A model generated the notes under the pieces. That model was not told where the DNA came from and searched no databases. It saw only the letters and a list, made by a program, of their open reading frames with translations. DNA of 64,000 nucleotides from positions 58,808 to 122,807 of the forward strand of contig PBLV01000006.1 in assembly GCA_002721895.1 (NCBI GenBank), written 5' to 3'. This DNA is from Verrucomicrobiales bacterium. Its GTDB lineage: Bacteria; Verrucomicrobiota; Verrucomicrobiae; Limisphaerales; UBA1100. This document shows positions 45,751-55,411 of this stretch, in pieces. A program made the position numbers and the translations under genes. Every line of letters begins with the position of its first letter. Position 1 is the stretch's first letter.

Positions 45751-47115
45751 TTAAAACAAGGCCAGAGGTCGGCCATCGCATAGAGGAAGTGGTCGATTAT
45801 CAGCGTCGTGTATCATGTGCCCGGGATCGATGCCTAGCGCGTGGAAGATGGTCGCATGGAGATCTGCGGGGCCGCAGGCGCGCTCCGCAGGCTCAAATCC
45901 AGTAGCGTTGGATTTGCCATAAACCTGCCCGCCTTGGATCCCACCGCCGGCAAACACCACCGAATACACACCAGGGAAATGATCCCGACCCGCACCACCG
46001 TTGATCTTTGGCGTCCGCCCGAAATCCGTAAGCATCACCACCAGCGTCTCTTCTAGCCGGCCACGTTCCTTCAAATCTTCCACCAACGCGGAAGCGGCCT
46101 GGTCAAACGGCGGCAGCATGTTGTTCTTCAGCTTGTTAAAGTTATCCGCATGCGTGTCGAAATGAGATCCCTTTGAACCATCCAAATCACCCGCGGCGCA
46201 ATACACCGTGGCCACTGGCACACCAGTTTCCGTCAAGCGTCGCGCCGCCAACACGCTTTGGCCGCAGATGTGCATGCCATATTTTTCCCGGAGCCCACGC
46301 GGCTCTTCTTCCAAGTCAAAGGCCTTGTGCACCGTGGGGTTCAGCAACATATCCAGCGCCATCTCACGCGAACGCACCACCGGACGAGCTTCCAGCTTCA
46401 AGGCCGTCCCCTTGACAGCACCAAACCCGCTGACCAAGCCCCGTCGCTGATTCAGCCTTTGACGGTTTACTCCCTCGGGCAAATCCAGATTGATGCGGCC
46501 GGAGGTCGGCGACTTGCCCTTGTAAATCCTTAATCCCTCGCTGGGCGGCCGAAACACCGCCGGGTCCATTCCCATGCCGAGAAACCCTCCATCCTGTCCG
46601 TTGGCTACGCCACCATCATAAATGGTGTAGGGCAACGCCACCGAGCCGGGCAGAACCCCCTCGGGCTTCCCCTCATCCTTGCGAGCCTGCCAAATCATCG
46701 AGCCAATGCTGGGCCAGTCATCCCTTGTGGCGGGCCAATTGCCGGTCAGGTTCTTCGGCTGATGACCGGTGAGATTCCAGTAGGCCCCGGATCGATGGCT
46801 CGGCGCATTATGGTGAACGCTTCGGACAATGGCCCAGTGTTCCATGGTGCGCGCAAAGCCGGGCAAATGTTCGCCAATGCGTATTCCGGGAACCGTGGTG
46901 GGAATTTCCTTGAAGGTGCCCCTGATATTCTTGGGCGCATTGGGCTTCAAGTCGAAGGTATCCAAGTGGCTGATTCCCCCCCAGCAAAACAGGACGATGC
47001 AGGATTTGGCTTTTCCGAAGCCGCGATCCCCCTTGGCTCCCAAGGCCCGCAACGCCAACAAGTCCGGCAGAGCCAGCCCGCCTAAACCAACTTTTAAAAA
47101 ATTACGCCGACGCAT
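45751..47115 (-). CDS. DUF1501 family protein with Tat-type leader
   Basis: Starts at ATG 47115 with RRRNFLKVGLGGLALPDLL, a twin-arginine-like leader. The sulfatase-like DUF1501 fold shows LFCWGGISHLDTFDLKP, MEHWAIVRSVHHNAPSHRSG, GSHFDTHADNF, and MLTDFGRTPKINGGAGRDHFP. 454 residues. The family is abundant in Planctomycetes and Verrucomicrobia, usually beside a DUF1549/DUF1553 cytochrome partner, which is absent here. Function unknown. A frame extends to 47142 before the leader. Confidence 0.88.
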   Translation of the reverse strand: MRRRNFLKVGLGGLALPDLLALRALGAKGDRGFGKAKSCIVLFCWGGISHLDTFDLKPNAPKNIRGTFKEIPTTVPGIRIGEHLPGFARTMEHWAIVRSVHHNAPSHRSGAYWNLTGHQPKNLTGNWPATRDDWPSIGSMIWQARKDEGKPEGVLPGSVALPYTIYDGGVANGQDGGFLGMGMDPAVFRPPSEGLRIYKGKSPTSGRINLDLPEGVNRQRLNQRRGLVSGFGAVKGTALKLEARPVVRSREMALDMLLNPTVHKAFDLEEEPRGLREKYGMHICGQSVLAARRLTETGVPVATVYCAAGDLDGSKGSHFDTHADNFNKLKNNMLPPFDQAASALVEDLKERGRLEETLVVMLTDFGRTPKINGGAGRDHFPGVYSVVFAGGGIQGGQVYGKSNATGFEPAERACGPADLHATIFHALGIDPGHMIHDADNRPLPLCDGRPLALF

Positions 47116-47616
47116 TCTCAACCTTCGGGGCGATAATACCATCTTTTACCCGCCTTGTAAGCTCAAAATGGCTGAAATTCATCATTTCGAAGTCCATCCA
47201 TCCGACAAAGACGCACGTCCATGTAACGAGGACATAAGGCATAGCAACTCCGGCACGGTGCGGAGTTACGATGACGCGGTGCGAGCTTTGAGCGACGCGC
47301 ATCCGCGTAACTGCGACAGGCGGCTGCGCAACGTGGAGGGGGGACACAGAAACGGAGCTAGGTATCCCGGTTACATGGGAGCATTGCGGAACAATGGATA
47401 TTTGCCCACTTTATGGGGTAATGGCTGGTGAGAGACGTTCGATTTTAGACTGCAATTCAGTGCTGAGCTGGCGCGGATTGGAAATCGAAGAGTTCCAGAG
47501 GGGCGGATGAAAGCGCGGTAAGTTCCGGCCATCCACACTAGGGACTTTCATTGTCGGCTCCGTCACGCAAACACCCCCCAACCCCATCATGGATTCCACC
47601 GGACTTTTTCCAAAAT
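47116..47616. other. 501-bp gene-poor stretch between DUF1501 and rnpB
   Basis: No gene can be supported here. A 62-codon minus-strand frame (47599 to 47411) has plausible codons but no ribosome binding site and no recognised family. A plus-strand frame ending at 47431 starts inside the DUF1501 gene and looks like a shadow. The middle part (47219-47378) can fold strongly and is listed separately. Confidence 0.6.
47219..47378 (-). ncRNA. Candidate structured RNA or palindromic element
   Basis: CCATGTAAC (47219-47227) and GTTACATGG (47370-47378) form a perfect 9-bp closing helix around a 160-nt segment. Inside, AACTCCG pairs with CGGAGTT around an 8-nt loop, and an alternative arm pairs AGTTAC, GCGG and TGCG with CGCA, CCGC and GTAACT with small bulges. 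Strand is arbitrary; on the minus strand it would lie 104 nt ahead of the DUF1501 start and after rnpB. No known RNA family recognised. It could be a dispersed repeat. Confidence 0.35.
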
Positions 47617-48012
47617 GACCTTGGAAGAGTTGTAAGCCGAATTTTGTCTGCGCCGTTTCCGGCGGAGAGGACCATTTATCTGCTGCGACCTAACCCGGGG
47701 CCGTGATCGTTTCCGATCTCGGGGCGGGCCGCTCCTGACCCCCTATTTGGTCTTGCACCCGATGGGGTTTACCGTGCCGCCTTGCTTGCGCTTGGCGCGG
47801 TGGGCTCTTGCCCCACCTTTTCACCCTTACCACGGCCGAAACCGCGGCGGTTTGTTTTCTGTGGCACTTTCCGTCGCCGCATCCTTACGAATGCGACGCC
47901 CGCGTGTATCCCATGGCAACCCAAGGGTTACGCGGCATCGCGCCCTGTGGTGTTCGGACTTTCCTCCCTCGACGAATCAACATCGAAAGCGATCCTCCAC
48001 CCTTCCAAGGTC
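47617..48012 (-). ncRNA. rnpB: RNase P RNA
   Basis: Catalytic RNA that trims tRNA 5' leaders. Read on the minus strand, the 5' part carries GAGGAAAGTCCGAACACC (P4 region), the middle has GGTGGGGCAAGAGCCCACCGC, then GGCACGGTAAACCCC, and the 3' part AGATAAATGGTCCTC and ACAAAATTCGGCTTAC. GACCTTGGAAG at the 5' end and CTTCCAAGGTC at the 3' end pair as an 11-bp P1 helix and set the ends. About 396 nt, bacterial A-type by appearance. It lies between a zinc-ribbon protein gene and the gene-poor stretch. Confidence 0.95.
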
Positions 48013-48063
48013 AAAGCCACGGTAATGAAGAAAACTCCAAAAATCAAGCTGGCCGGGCAGCTT

Positions 48064-48798
48064 CTAATCGATCACGGCCGCCTCAAGAACCATCTTGGAG
48101 GTAAAGTAAAGGATCACCCCACAATGCGGACAGTAGTTCACGGCCTCATCGCGCTTGCAGTCCACAATGGTTTGCGGAGGTAGTTTCATGTGACAGTTGC
48201 CGCAGACACTGTGCTCAATGCCGGACACCGCGCTGGGGCCCTTTTTCACAAGCAACCGTTCGTAGCGGTCAATAGTGTCCTCATCTATCTGGCCGGCCAT
48301 CTCCTCGCGTTGCCCCTCGGCCTCCGTGAGCTGGGCCTGCAAATTTTTTTCCCGCTCATCAATCGCTTCCAGCGCATTGTCCAAATCCTTCTGGGCTTCT
48401 TCCAAAACACCTACTGCTATCTTGACCTTCTCGGCTTGTTCATCGGCGGCAACCATCAGTTCCAACTCTTGGTCCTCAATCTCCGCAATCTTCCTGTCAC
48501 ACGTTTTGATCTGCCGCCCAAAGGCCTGATACTCCACGTTGTCCTTCGTCTGCATCTGCTGGGTAAGATACTTTTCCTTGTCTTGTTGCTGAAGGGCTGC
48601 GTCGTTTTCCAGTTGCTTGCGTTGAGATTCAATATGATTGGCTTCACCCTTTGCCGAAGCCAGTCCAGCCTCGGCCTCAGCAGTGCGAGTTTTGGTTGAC
48701 TCGCGCTCAATAGCCAAGCCCCGCAATTCTGCCTCGACCTCCAGAATGGTTCTGTCACGGTCGCGAAGGATCAACAGCTTCTCGATAATTTCCTGCAT
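48064..48798 (-). CDS. Coiled-coil protein with C4 zinc ribbon
   Basis: A long coiled coil (residues 1-175, Glu/Gln/Ala-rich heptads) followed by a C-terminal zinc ribbon with CGNCHMKLPPQ and CPHCGVILYF, giving two CxxC pairs. 244 residues, fitting the DUF164/C4-type zinc-ribbon family found in many bacteria. Possibly RNA- or nucleic-acid-linked; rnpB lies just downstream on the same strand (51 bp), which is suggestive but not proof. Confidence 0.88.
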   Translation of the reverse strand: MQEIIEKLLILRDRDRTILEVEAELRGLAIERESTKTRTAEAEAGLASAKGEANHIESQRKQLENDAALQQQDKEKYLTQQMQTKDNVEYQAFGRQIKTCDRKIAEIEDQELELMVAADEQAEKVKIAVGVLEEAQKDLDNALEAIDEREKNLQAQLTEAEGQREEMAGQIDEDTIDRYERLLVKKGPSAVSGIEHSVCGNCHMKLPPQTIVDCKRDEAVNYCPHCGVILYFTSKMVLEAAVID

Positions 48799-48883
48799 GG
48801 TGCGGCCCCAACCTAAAAGGCCCGAACGCGCAAGTCAATGCGCGTCGATCGTGAATTGATTTTACTGGCCAAAGGAAGGGCCG

Positions 48884-50449
48884 ATGGGCACGCTCCCCGC
48901 TTTCTCGATGCGCGAACAGGTTCTCATTCTTGATTTTGGCTCTCAATACACGCAGGTCATCGCGCGCCGCATCCGCGAGTGCAAAGTCTACTCCACCATT
49001 CTGAAATACGACACACCGGTCGAGGAAATCGCCGCCCTGCAGCCCAAGGGAATCATCCTGTCCGGAGGCCCTGAGAGCGTCTACTCCCGCAAGGCACCCC
49101 TGCCCGACAAGCGAATCTTTGACCTCGGCATACCCATTCTCGGCATTTGCTACGGCCTGCAGTTGATGGCCAAATACCTGAAGGGCAAGGTGGAACGCGG
49201 CCAAAAACGCGAATACGGCAAAGGCATCCTCCGCGTGAAGGATGGACGCTGTGTTCTGTTCGGCAAACTCCCGAGAGAATTGCAGGTCTGGAATTCCCAC
49301 GGTGATAAACTCACCAAGCCGCCCGAGGGCTTCAAGACTGTCGCCATCACGGAGAATTCCCCCTTCGCCGCCATTGAAAACCGGAAACGGAGATTCTTTG
49401 GCCTCCAGTTCCACCCCGAGGTGGCTCACACCCCTCGCGGCAAAACCATCATCCAAAACTTCGCGTACAAGATTTGCGGCTGCGGCCGCAAATGGACCAT
49501 GCGTAGCTATATCGATCAGGCGGTGGACGACATTCGCACCCAAGTCCGCGATGAGCATGTGATACTCGGTCTATCCGGCGGCGTGGATTCCAGCGTGGCC
49601 GCCGCCCTGCTCCACCGCGCCATTGGGAAACAATTGACCTGCATCTTCGTCAACAATGGCGTACTCCGCGCGAGAGAGGCAGAAGTGGTGCGCGAAGTGT
49701 TCGGGCGCAATTTCAAGATAAAGCTCATCTACGAGGAAGCCACTGATCTCTTCCTCAAGAAACTCAAGGGCGTCACCGACCCCGAGACCAAGCGCAAGCG
49801 CATCGGTAAAACGTTTATTGATGTTTTTCAGGCCGCCACCAAGCGAGCCGGCAAGGCCAAATTTCTGGCACAGGGAACTCTATACCCAGATGTCATTGAG
49901 TCCGTGCCTATTGCGGGCAACCCCGCGGCATTGATTAAGAGCCACCACAACGTCGGCGGCCTGCCCAAGAATATGAAGTTCAAGCTGGTGGAGCCCTTGC
50001 GCTGCCTCTTCAAGGACGAAGTCCGCCAGCTGGGGACAGAGCTGGGTTTACCGGATGAAATTGTCTGGCGCCAACCCTTCCCCGGCCCCGGCTTGGCCGT
50101 GCGGGTGCTGGGCGAAGTCACCCGTGAACGCCTCGACATCCTGCGCAACGCCGACCGCATTGTCGTGGAAACGATGAAGACGGAAGGCTGGTACTATAAA
50201 ATCTGGCAAAGCTTTGCCGTTCTCCTTCCCGTGCGCAGCGTCGGCGTGATGGGCGATGAGCGCACCTACGAATACACCATCGCCGTCCGCGCAGTTGAAA
50301 GCCAGGACGGCATGACCGCCGACTGGGTCAAACTGCCCCATACCCTGCTGGAAACGCTTTCCAGCCGCATCATCAACGAAGTGCAGGGCGTCAACCGAGT
50401 CTGCCTCGACATCTCCAGCAAACCCCCCGCCACCATCGAGTGGGAATAA
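48884..50449 (+). CDS. guaA: GMP synthase (glutamine-hydrolysing)
   Basis: Aminates XMP to GMP. The class I glutamine amidotransferase domain (12-200) has nucleophile Cys89 in [10 protein letters not shown] and a FHPEVAHT histidine/glutamate motif. The ATP-pyrophosphatase domain begins at [13 protein letters not shown], and the C-terminal dimerisation domain ends with KPPATIEWE. 521 residues. AAGGAAGG lies 4 nt before the ATG at 48884, supporting this start over the in-frame ATG at 48908. Confidence 0.97.
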   Translation: MGTLPAFSMREQVLILDFGSQYTQVIARRIRECKVYSTILKYDTPVEEIAALQPKGIILSGGPESVYSRKAPLPDKRIFDLGIPILGICYGLQLMAKYLKGKVERGQKREYGKGILRVKDGRCVLFGKLPRELQVWNSHGDKLTKPPEGFKTVAITENSPFAAIENRKRRFFGLQFHPEVAHTPRGKTIIQNFAYKICGCGRKWTMRSYIDQAVDDIRTQVRDEHVILGLSGGVDSSVAAALLHRAIGKQLTCIFVNNGVLRAREAEVVREVFGRNFKIKLIYEEATDLFLKKLKGVTDPETKRKRIGKTFIDVFQAATKRAGKAKFLAQGTLYPDVIESVPIAGNPAALIKSHHNVGGLPKNMKFKLVEPLRCLFKDEVRQLGTELGLPDEIVWRQPFPGPGLAVRVLGEVTRERLDILRNADRIVVETMKTEGWYYKIWQSFAVLLPVRSVGVMGDERTYEYTIAVRAVESQDGMTADWVKLPHTLLETLSSRIINEVQGVNRVCLDISSKPPATIEWE

Positions 50450-50532
50450 TGCGGGCCAGTTGACACGCTGACCTTTCGGAGCTACCTTCTTTTAATTCCC
50501 TGCTGATCAGGCCGGAACCGAAAGGAACCTGC

Positions 50533-52857
50533 ATGAAAAAAATGTACCCCGTCGTCGCCATTATTGGCGTCATCTTCACTCTTGTTGTTGCAAATTATTG
50601 GTCCACTCAGGCCGCCCGCGACGTGTCTACAATCAATCCGGATCATTCCGGCATTATCTCCGCTCGCCAACGTTTGGCGGCCCTGGACGCTGCCGGTGGC
50701 TTTGGAACTCATGCCCAGTGGATTCGCCTCGTCGCACCGTCTGCCTCAACGATGAAACGATCTCCACAGGCTACTCCAGTAGTGACTTCCCGCGCTATTG
50801 ATCCACGCTTTCAACTGGCTTCCATTACCGCTGCAAATCGGGATTTAAATAATCCGCCAAATCCGTTTACCACAGCGATTCCAGCAGATCACATCTCCAT
50901 CAACGGCGCTGTGGCGCACCCCCAACGGCTAATCGCACGGCTGACCGACGGCGCGAACACGAGTCAGCTCAAGGCGCTTCTCCCGCACGGCAAAGTGCTC
51001 AACGAGCCCAGCGAACAACACGGCCTCGTGGTTATCCAAACCCCACAAGCAACCGTGGAGGAAAATCCCGCCGTTGTCCTGCAGGCCCACGCAAAGACCT
51101 TGCTCGAATCAGGCAAGGTTACCTTTGCGGAGCCGGATTACCTTGTAAGCACAATTTCCACGCCCACTGATTATGGGTATTCCTCTGGTTGGCAATGGGG
51201 CCTCCGGAACACTGGTCGCTGGGGCACGGCCGGCATCGATATTGGCGCGGCTGAAGCATGGAAGAAAACAACCGGCTCAAGGGATATCATCGTTGCCGTC
51301 ATTGATACCGGAATTCGCGTAACCCATCGTGATCTCGCCGCCAACATGTGGATCAACACTGATGAGGTTGCTGGCAACGGAGTTGATGATGACAACGATG
51401 GCTACGTGGACAACATCCACGGCATCGACGCCGTGGATAATGACGGCAGCCCCAATGATGCCCAGAGCCACGGCACCCACGTTGCTGGCACCATTGGTGC
51501 AGCCGCCAACGACGGCAATTTGTGCGTTGGGGTCGCTTGGAACGTCCAGCTCATGGCCTGCAAATTTCTCGACTCCAGAGGTTACGGATACAGCAGCGGC
51601 GCAGTCCGGTGCATTGATTTCGCCGTAGCCAACGGCGCGCGCGTGCTGAATTGTAGCTGGGGCTCATGGGGGTACAGCCAAGCGATCCAGGATGCGCTTG
51701 CACGTGCGGCATCAGCAGGTGTTGTCTGCGTCGCCGCGGCCGGTAATGCCGGCACAAACACCGATCGAATGAGGCACTTTCCGTCCGGCTATGACTTGGA
51801 TAACATCATTTCCGTTGGCGCGGTGGACTTGAATGGAAATCCCCCGAGCTGGTCCAACTACGGCCGCGCCAGCGTGGATGTGTTTGCCCCCGGAGTCTCA
51901 ATTCTTTCGAGTACAGCCTACAGTGACAGCAGCTACAGTTTCTTGAGCGGCACCAGCATGGCCGCGCCGCACGTGGCCGGCATAGCCGCGTTGATGCTAT
52001 CCATCAAACCAGACCTTACCGTGGCCGAGATCAAGTCTGGCATCCTGAACACCAGCATGCTACACGATAGTCTGGATGGCCTTTGTGTCTCGGGAGGACT
52101 GGCCAACGCGGACAACGCCCTGCAAGCGAATGGAGATGACGAACTGGAGGTGGAGCTGACCGCGTCTGTGGACACATTGACTGCTGGAGAGGGGGTACGC
52201 TTTTACGCCCGCGTTTCGGATGTGAACCCAGTCACCGGTGCAACGGTTACCGGAACTGCCGGGTCGACTTCACTCTCATTCACAGACACCGGAACCAATG
52301 GTGACGCCGTCGCGGACGATGCCGTCTACACGGCCACTTACACACCCCCAGCCGACCCGTCGATTTCTCAAATTACTGTTGACGTGACCGCGAACGCTGC
52401 CGGCAAATCCACCGGACGTGCCACGGGGCAATTCACCGTCCTGCATCCTCCAACCAATGACAATTTTGCCAACGCAAAGGTTATCACCGGAAACCGGGCA
52501 AGATTTTCAGGCACAAACAGCGGTGCCTCAGCCGAAGCCGGCGAGCCACGCCACTACTATTGGGCCGCCAAACGATCCGTTTGGATCAAGTGGACTGCTC
52601 CCCATACAGGAATAGCGATGGCCACCACACGTGGGAGCAAATTCGACACCGTCATGGCAGTTTATACAGGAAGCAAGCTGGGCTCTCTCCGCATGCGTGC
52701 GCGTGATGATGATCGCGGCGGAAATTTGACCAGCCGCGTCTGGTTCTGGGCTCGTGCTGGCCACACCTATCACATTGCCATTGATGGCTACAATGGCGCT
52801 GAAGGTGAAATCCGGGGTCAACTCAGGCTTACGCGCCCGTGGTGGTGGCGATGGTAG
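50533..52857 (+). CDS. Secreted subtilisin-like serine protease (S8) with PPC-type C-terminal domain
   Basis: An N-terminal hydrophobic leader (5-20), a long propeptide (about 115-205) resembling the I9 inhibitor fold, then the S8 catalytic domain (210-535) with Asp258 in VIDTGI, His313 in SHGTHVAGT, Asn405 in AAAGN and Ser475 in GTSMAAPH. DDDNDGYVDN is a likely calcium loop. Ig-like (about 545-640) and pre-peptidase-like (650-774) domains follow, and the chain ends in WWWRW. AAGGAAC precedes the start. Its last 40 bp overlap the convergent GT9 gene. Confidence 0.92.
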   Translation: MKKMYPVVAIIGVIFTLVVANYWSTQAARDVSTINPDHSGIISARQRLAALDAAGGFGTHAQWIRLVAPSASTMKRSPQATPVVTSRAIDPRFQLASITAANRDLNNPPNPFTTAIPADHISINGAVAHPQRLIARLTDGANTSQLKALLPHGKVLNEPSEQHGLVVIQTPQATVEENPAVVLQAHAKTLLESGKVTFAEPDYLVSTISTPTDYGYSSGWQWGLRNTGRWGTAGIDIGAAEAWKKTTGSRDIIVAVIDTGIRVTHRDLAANMWINTDEVAGNGVDDDNDGYVDNIHGIDAVDNDGSPNDAQSHGTHVAGTIGAAANDGNLCVGVAWNVQLMACKFLDSRGYGYSSGAVRCIDFAVANGARVLNCSWGSWGYSQAIQDALARAASAGVVCVAAAGNAGTNTDRMRHFPSGYDLDNIISVGAVDLNGNPPSWSNYGRASVDVFAPGVSILSSTAYSDSSYSFLSGTSMAAPHVAGIAALMLSIKPDLTVAEIKSGILNTSMLHDSLDGLCVSGGLANADNALQANGDDELEVELTASVDTLTAGEGVRFYARVSDVNPVTGATVTGTAGSTSLSFTDTGTNGDAVADDAVYTATYTPPADPSISQITVDVTANAAGKSTGRATGQFTVLHPPTNDNFANAKVITGNRARFSGTNSGASAEAGEPRHYYWAAKRSVWIKWTAPHTGIAMATTRGSKFDTVMAVYTGSKLGSLRMRARDDDRGGNLTSRVWFWARAGHTYHIAIDGYNGAEGEIRGQLRLTRPWWWRW

Positions 52858-53768
52858 ATGGTACCGGCGTTAGATTCCGATACGGCCTCCTTCAACACAG
52901 CAAGAACCCGATCTGCGCGCGTCTCCACCAATCCCGTCAAGACACGCCAGTCGTCTCGGCGTGGCCCCCATTCGTTTATGTTGCTCGGGCCCCAGATAAC
53001 CACACCCGGCAAACCCACAGCTTCAGCCAGATGTCTGATTCCGGAATCGACCCCAACGAATACCGAGCAACTTTGAAACAATCCGCCCAGCTCCCATAAA
53101 GGCTTAATTTCTTCACAACGAACACGATCTGCCGAAAATCCTTCTGCCAGTCGCCCGATTCTCCCCAACTCAGCCTCACCTCCAACCAACAAAATCTTCC
53201 AATCTGTCTCCGTCATCATGCTTTCGAGCAATTCACGCCAATGATCTTCACTCCAATTTTTCCGCTCACTTCCACTGCCAGGATGTGCTGCCACCCATAT
53301 TCCATCGAGCAATTCTGGTGTCGGAAACCGCAATCTAGCCGCGCTTGGCTCTAACCCCAATTTCTTCAATGGCTCCATGAGGCGATCACCCATGTGTGCC
53401 CCTTCCGGCCGATAGGGCCCCTGAATCATTCGAGCCTCACTCAGACCACGACAATTGGCGGCGAAAACTCCATCTGGATCACTCAAATACGAAATCACAA
53501 AATCCATTTCACTCAAAATGGGCTCCAGAGTATTTCGACCACCCAAAGTGAACAGTTCCACCCATTTTCGCCCATCCAAGGCGTGCCAAGTGTCGGCCAA
53601 TCCTGCCTCCTTGGCCAAACGGGCAAGCGGCCCCGGCGCGACAAAGGTCAAACCATCACAAGCATTCTTTATCGCATGCAAGACAGGCATTGTCAGGAGC
53701 ACATCCCCCACACCCCCTCCTCTCACCACCAAGATTTTTCCCAACCGAGACACGCTCCATGAAGCCAT
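52818..53768 (-). CDS. Glycosyltransferase family 9 (heptosyltransferase-like)
   Basis: ADP-heptose:LPS heptosyltransferase family: KILVVRGGGVGDVLLTMPVL at the N-terminus, AAHPGSGSERKNWSEDHW, and VGVDSGIRHLAEAVGLPGVVIWGPSNINEWGP in the C-terminal nucleotide-binding half. I take the ATG at 53768 (316 residues); a frame continues to 53801. Probably builds lipopolysaccharide core or another surface glycan. The last 13 residues are encoded antisense to the protease gene. Confidence 0.87.
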   Translation of the reverse strand: MASWSVSRLGKILVVRGGGVGDVLLTMPVLHAIKNACDGLTFVAPGPLARLAKEAGLADTWHALDGRKWVELFTLGGRNTLEPILSEMDFVISYLSDPDGVFAANCRGLSEARMIQGPYRPEGAHMGDRLMEPLKKLGLEPSAARLRFPTPELLDGIWVAAHPGSGSERKNWSEDHWRELLESMMTETDWKILLVGGEAELGRIGRLAEGFSADRVRCEEIKPLWELGGLFQSCSVFVGVDSGIRHLAEAVGLPGVVIWGPSNINEWGPRRDDWRVLTGLVETRADRVLAVLKEAVSESNAGTIYHRHHHGRVSLS

Positions 53769-53856
53769 CTTCAACAACCGTCTCCAAGACCAAAGAACCA
53801 CTCGACATAAGCACGGTTCAGTGTAGCCTTGCCCTGAGCATCAACAGACTGATCCC

Positions 53857-54795
53857 GTGAAAAACAAGTATCTACTTCCCATCGCCATCACCGCCGCTAT
53901 CACCGTGATCACCACGCTTTGGCTGCGCGCGGACGAACCCTCCATTGGCCAACTGCGCGAAAGACTGCAGGAATTTCAGGCCAAGGCTGAATCACTCGAA
54001 AAACAAGGCAAGCGTGATGCCGCCGAGTCCATGACTCGGCGGGCCCATGAAATTAAAAAGCTGATCGCCAAGCGCGAACATCCCCGTAAAAAAAATGGAG
54101 ACCGGGAGAATCCGCGCGAATCAGCCCGTGACAAGAATCGTGAAGGTGAACGCCAGCGCGAAGGAGATCGTGAAATAAAGCGTGACCGTCAGCGCGAAGG
54201 TGACCGCGAACGAGGCGAAGCCAATGAGTTCGAACAATGGGTCCGGCAGCAACAGGAACGAATCCATGCCCTCCGCGAACGCGGCCTGAAGGATCAAGCC
54301 CATAGAATGGAACAACAACTAAAACACGCCCTTCAAGAACGCCAAGCCCACCAAAAACGCGAACATGACAAGGAACGTCATGCAAACAATGAGTTGGAGC
54401 AGTGGGTCCACCAGCAGGAACGCCGAATCGCGGAGTTGATCGAGACTGGCCAGCGTGAAAAGGCGCAAGCCGTCCGGGCGGAAGTCGAGAAGGTAATCAT
54501 CGCCCACCGGAAGCGCGTTCAGGAAAAGCACCGTGAACTCGAGCATGCAAACCGAGCCGAGCACATCGCCGCTGCCCTGAATCACCTCCGGGCCGCTGGC
54601 CTTCACGAGATGGCGAGAGAAATCCAAGAGCACCTGCATCGCGAACACCGCGAGCGCGGGGAACATGAGGGCGAACGCAGAGAAGAAGAGCGTCACACGG
54701 GGGAAGAACATGAAAAACTGCGCGACCAAGTAAACGAATTGCGCCGTGCGATCGAACAACTTCAGCGCCGCCTGGCCCCAAGGGAGCGCGACTAA
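53857..54795 (+). CDS. Exported helical-repeat, highly charged protein
   Basis: I do not recognise a named family. A leader with a hydrophobic core (residues 6-22) precedes 290 residues rich in Arg, Glu, Gln and His. Four similar helical-hairpin units are visible around 33-70, 125-162, 180-217 and 234-265, each with a turn glycine and a following Ala (Gly51, 143, 198 and 248; for example RERGLKDQAHRM and RAAGLHEMAREI). A spacer at 75-122 has REGDRE-type low complexity, and the end is a Leu-zipper-like coil. GTG start; a strong terminator follows. Confidence 0.75.
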   Translation: MKNKYLLPIAITAAITVITTLWLRADEPSIGQLRERLQEFQAKAESLEKQGKRDAAESMTRRAHEIKKLIAKREHPRKKNGDRENPRESARDKNREGERQREGDREIKRDRQREGDRERGEANEFEQWVRQQQERIHALRERGLKDQAHRMEQQLKHALQERQAHQKREHDKERHANNELEQWVHQQERRIAELIETGQREKAQAVRAEVEKVIIAHRKRVQEKHRELEHANRAEHIAAALNHLRAAGLHEMAREIQEHLHREHRERGEHEGERREEERHTGEEHEKLRDQVNELRRAIEQLQRRLAPRERD

Positions 54796-54825
54796 CACAA
54801 GTTTGTAATTTCGGTTGGTATTCAA

Positions 54826-54849
54826 CCCCGGCTAACGCCGGGGTTTTTT
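54826..54849 (+). terminator. Rho-independent terminator
   Basis: CCCCGGC (54826-54832) and GCCGGGG (54837-54843) form a 7-bp GC stem with loop TAAC, followed by six T (54844-54849). It ends the helical-repeat gene's transcript. The convergent gene's stop codon lies within the T-tract. Confidence 0.9.
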
Positions 54850-55411
54850 ATTGCCCCGCAACCACCGGTGTCTTGAAAACTGTCAGCCCCAACCCCAGCA
54901 GCAACAGCCCCATGAGAAGCCGAACGACACACATTTTGCGCGTCCGATCTTCATCGGAAAATTTCCAGTCCATCGCATCCCTGAAGCGCCAAGGCGAAAC
55001 CGTGAAAACCATCCCCGAAACAATCCAGATATAGGCCATCACAATAAGGACAAGACGCCAGCTCGTGTCCGCGTAACGCGCCGTTTCTATCGTTAATTTG
55101 GCCAAGAGAAGCAAAACCACCGCCATCCCCCGGACAGCCAGAAAATCCTTGAGATAAATACATGCGCCGACCCCCAAGAGGGCAAAAAAGACCTGCATCT
55201 TGAACTTGTAAGCTTCGAAATCCGCAAGTGTCTCCCCTTCCAGAATGACAATGAACCAAACTGTCCCGACAGCAATCAGGATATATCCCGCAGTGACATT
55301 ACGCGCCAAGCCGCGGGCAAACCCAGCCAAGCTTTCCGGGTTCATCAACCCATAAACCGCCGGCCCAACCGTGAGGGCGGCGAGAAAAAGAGTCAGGGTG
55401 GAAAGATCCAT
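54848..55411 (-). CDS. Small membrane protein of unknown function
   Basis: 187 residues with about six hydrophobic helices (near 5-23, 41-58, 72-90, 94-106, 118-138 and 163-180) and a short charged loop WKFSDEDRTRKM. Family not recognised. The ATG at 55411 shares its A with the miaB stop (TGATG), indicating translational coupling. No catalytic residues stand out. Confidence 0.75.
   Translation of the reverse strand: MDLSTLTLFLAALTVGPAVYGLMNPESLAGFARGLARNVTAGYILIAVGTVWFIVILEGETLADFEAYKFKMQVFFALLGVGACIYLKDFLAVRGMAVVLLLLAKLTIETARYADTSWRLVLIVMAYIWIVSGMVFTVSPWRFRDAMDWKFSDEDRTRKMCVVRLLMGLLLLGLGLTVFKTPVVAGQ

Noticed and set aside
46829..47431. A 200-codon plus-strand frame
   Set aside because: Its first part is antisense to the DUF1501 gene and the rest covers the foldable segment; codon pattern and composition do not support a protein.
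47747..48183. Several plus-strand frames of 90-130 codons
   Set aside because: They lie across the RNase P RNA gene and into the zinc-ribbon gene and show no protein family features.
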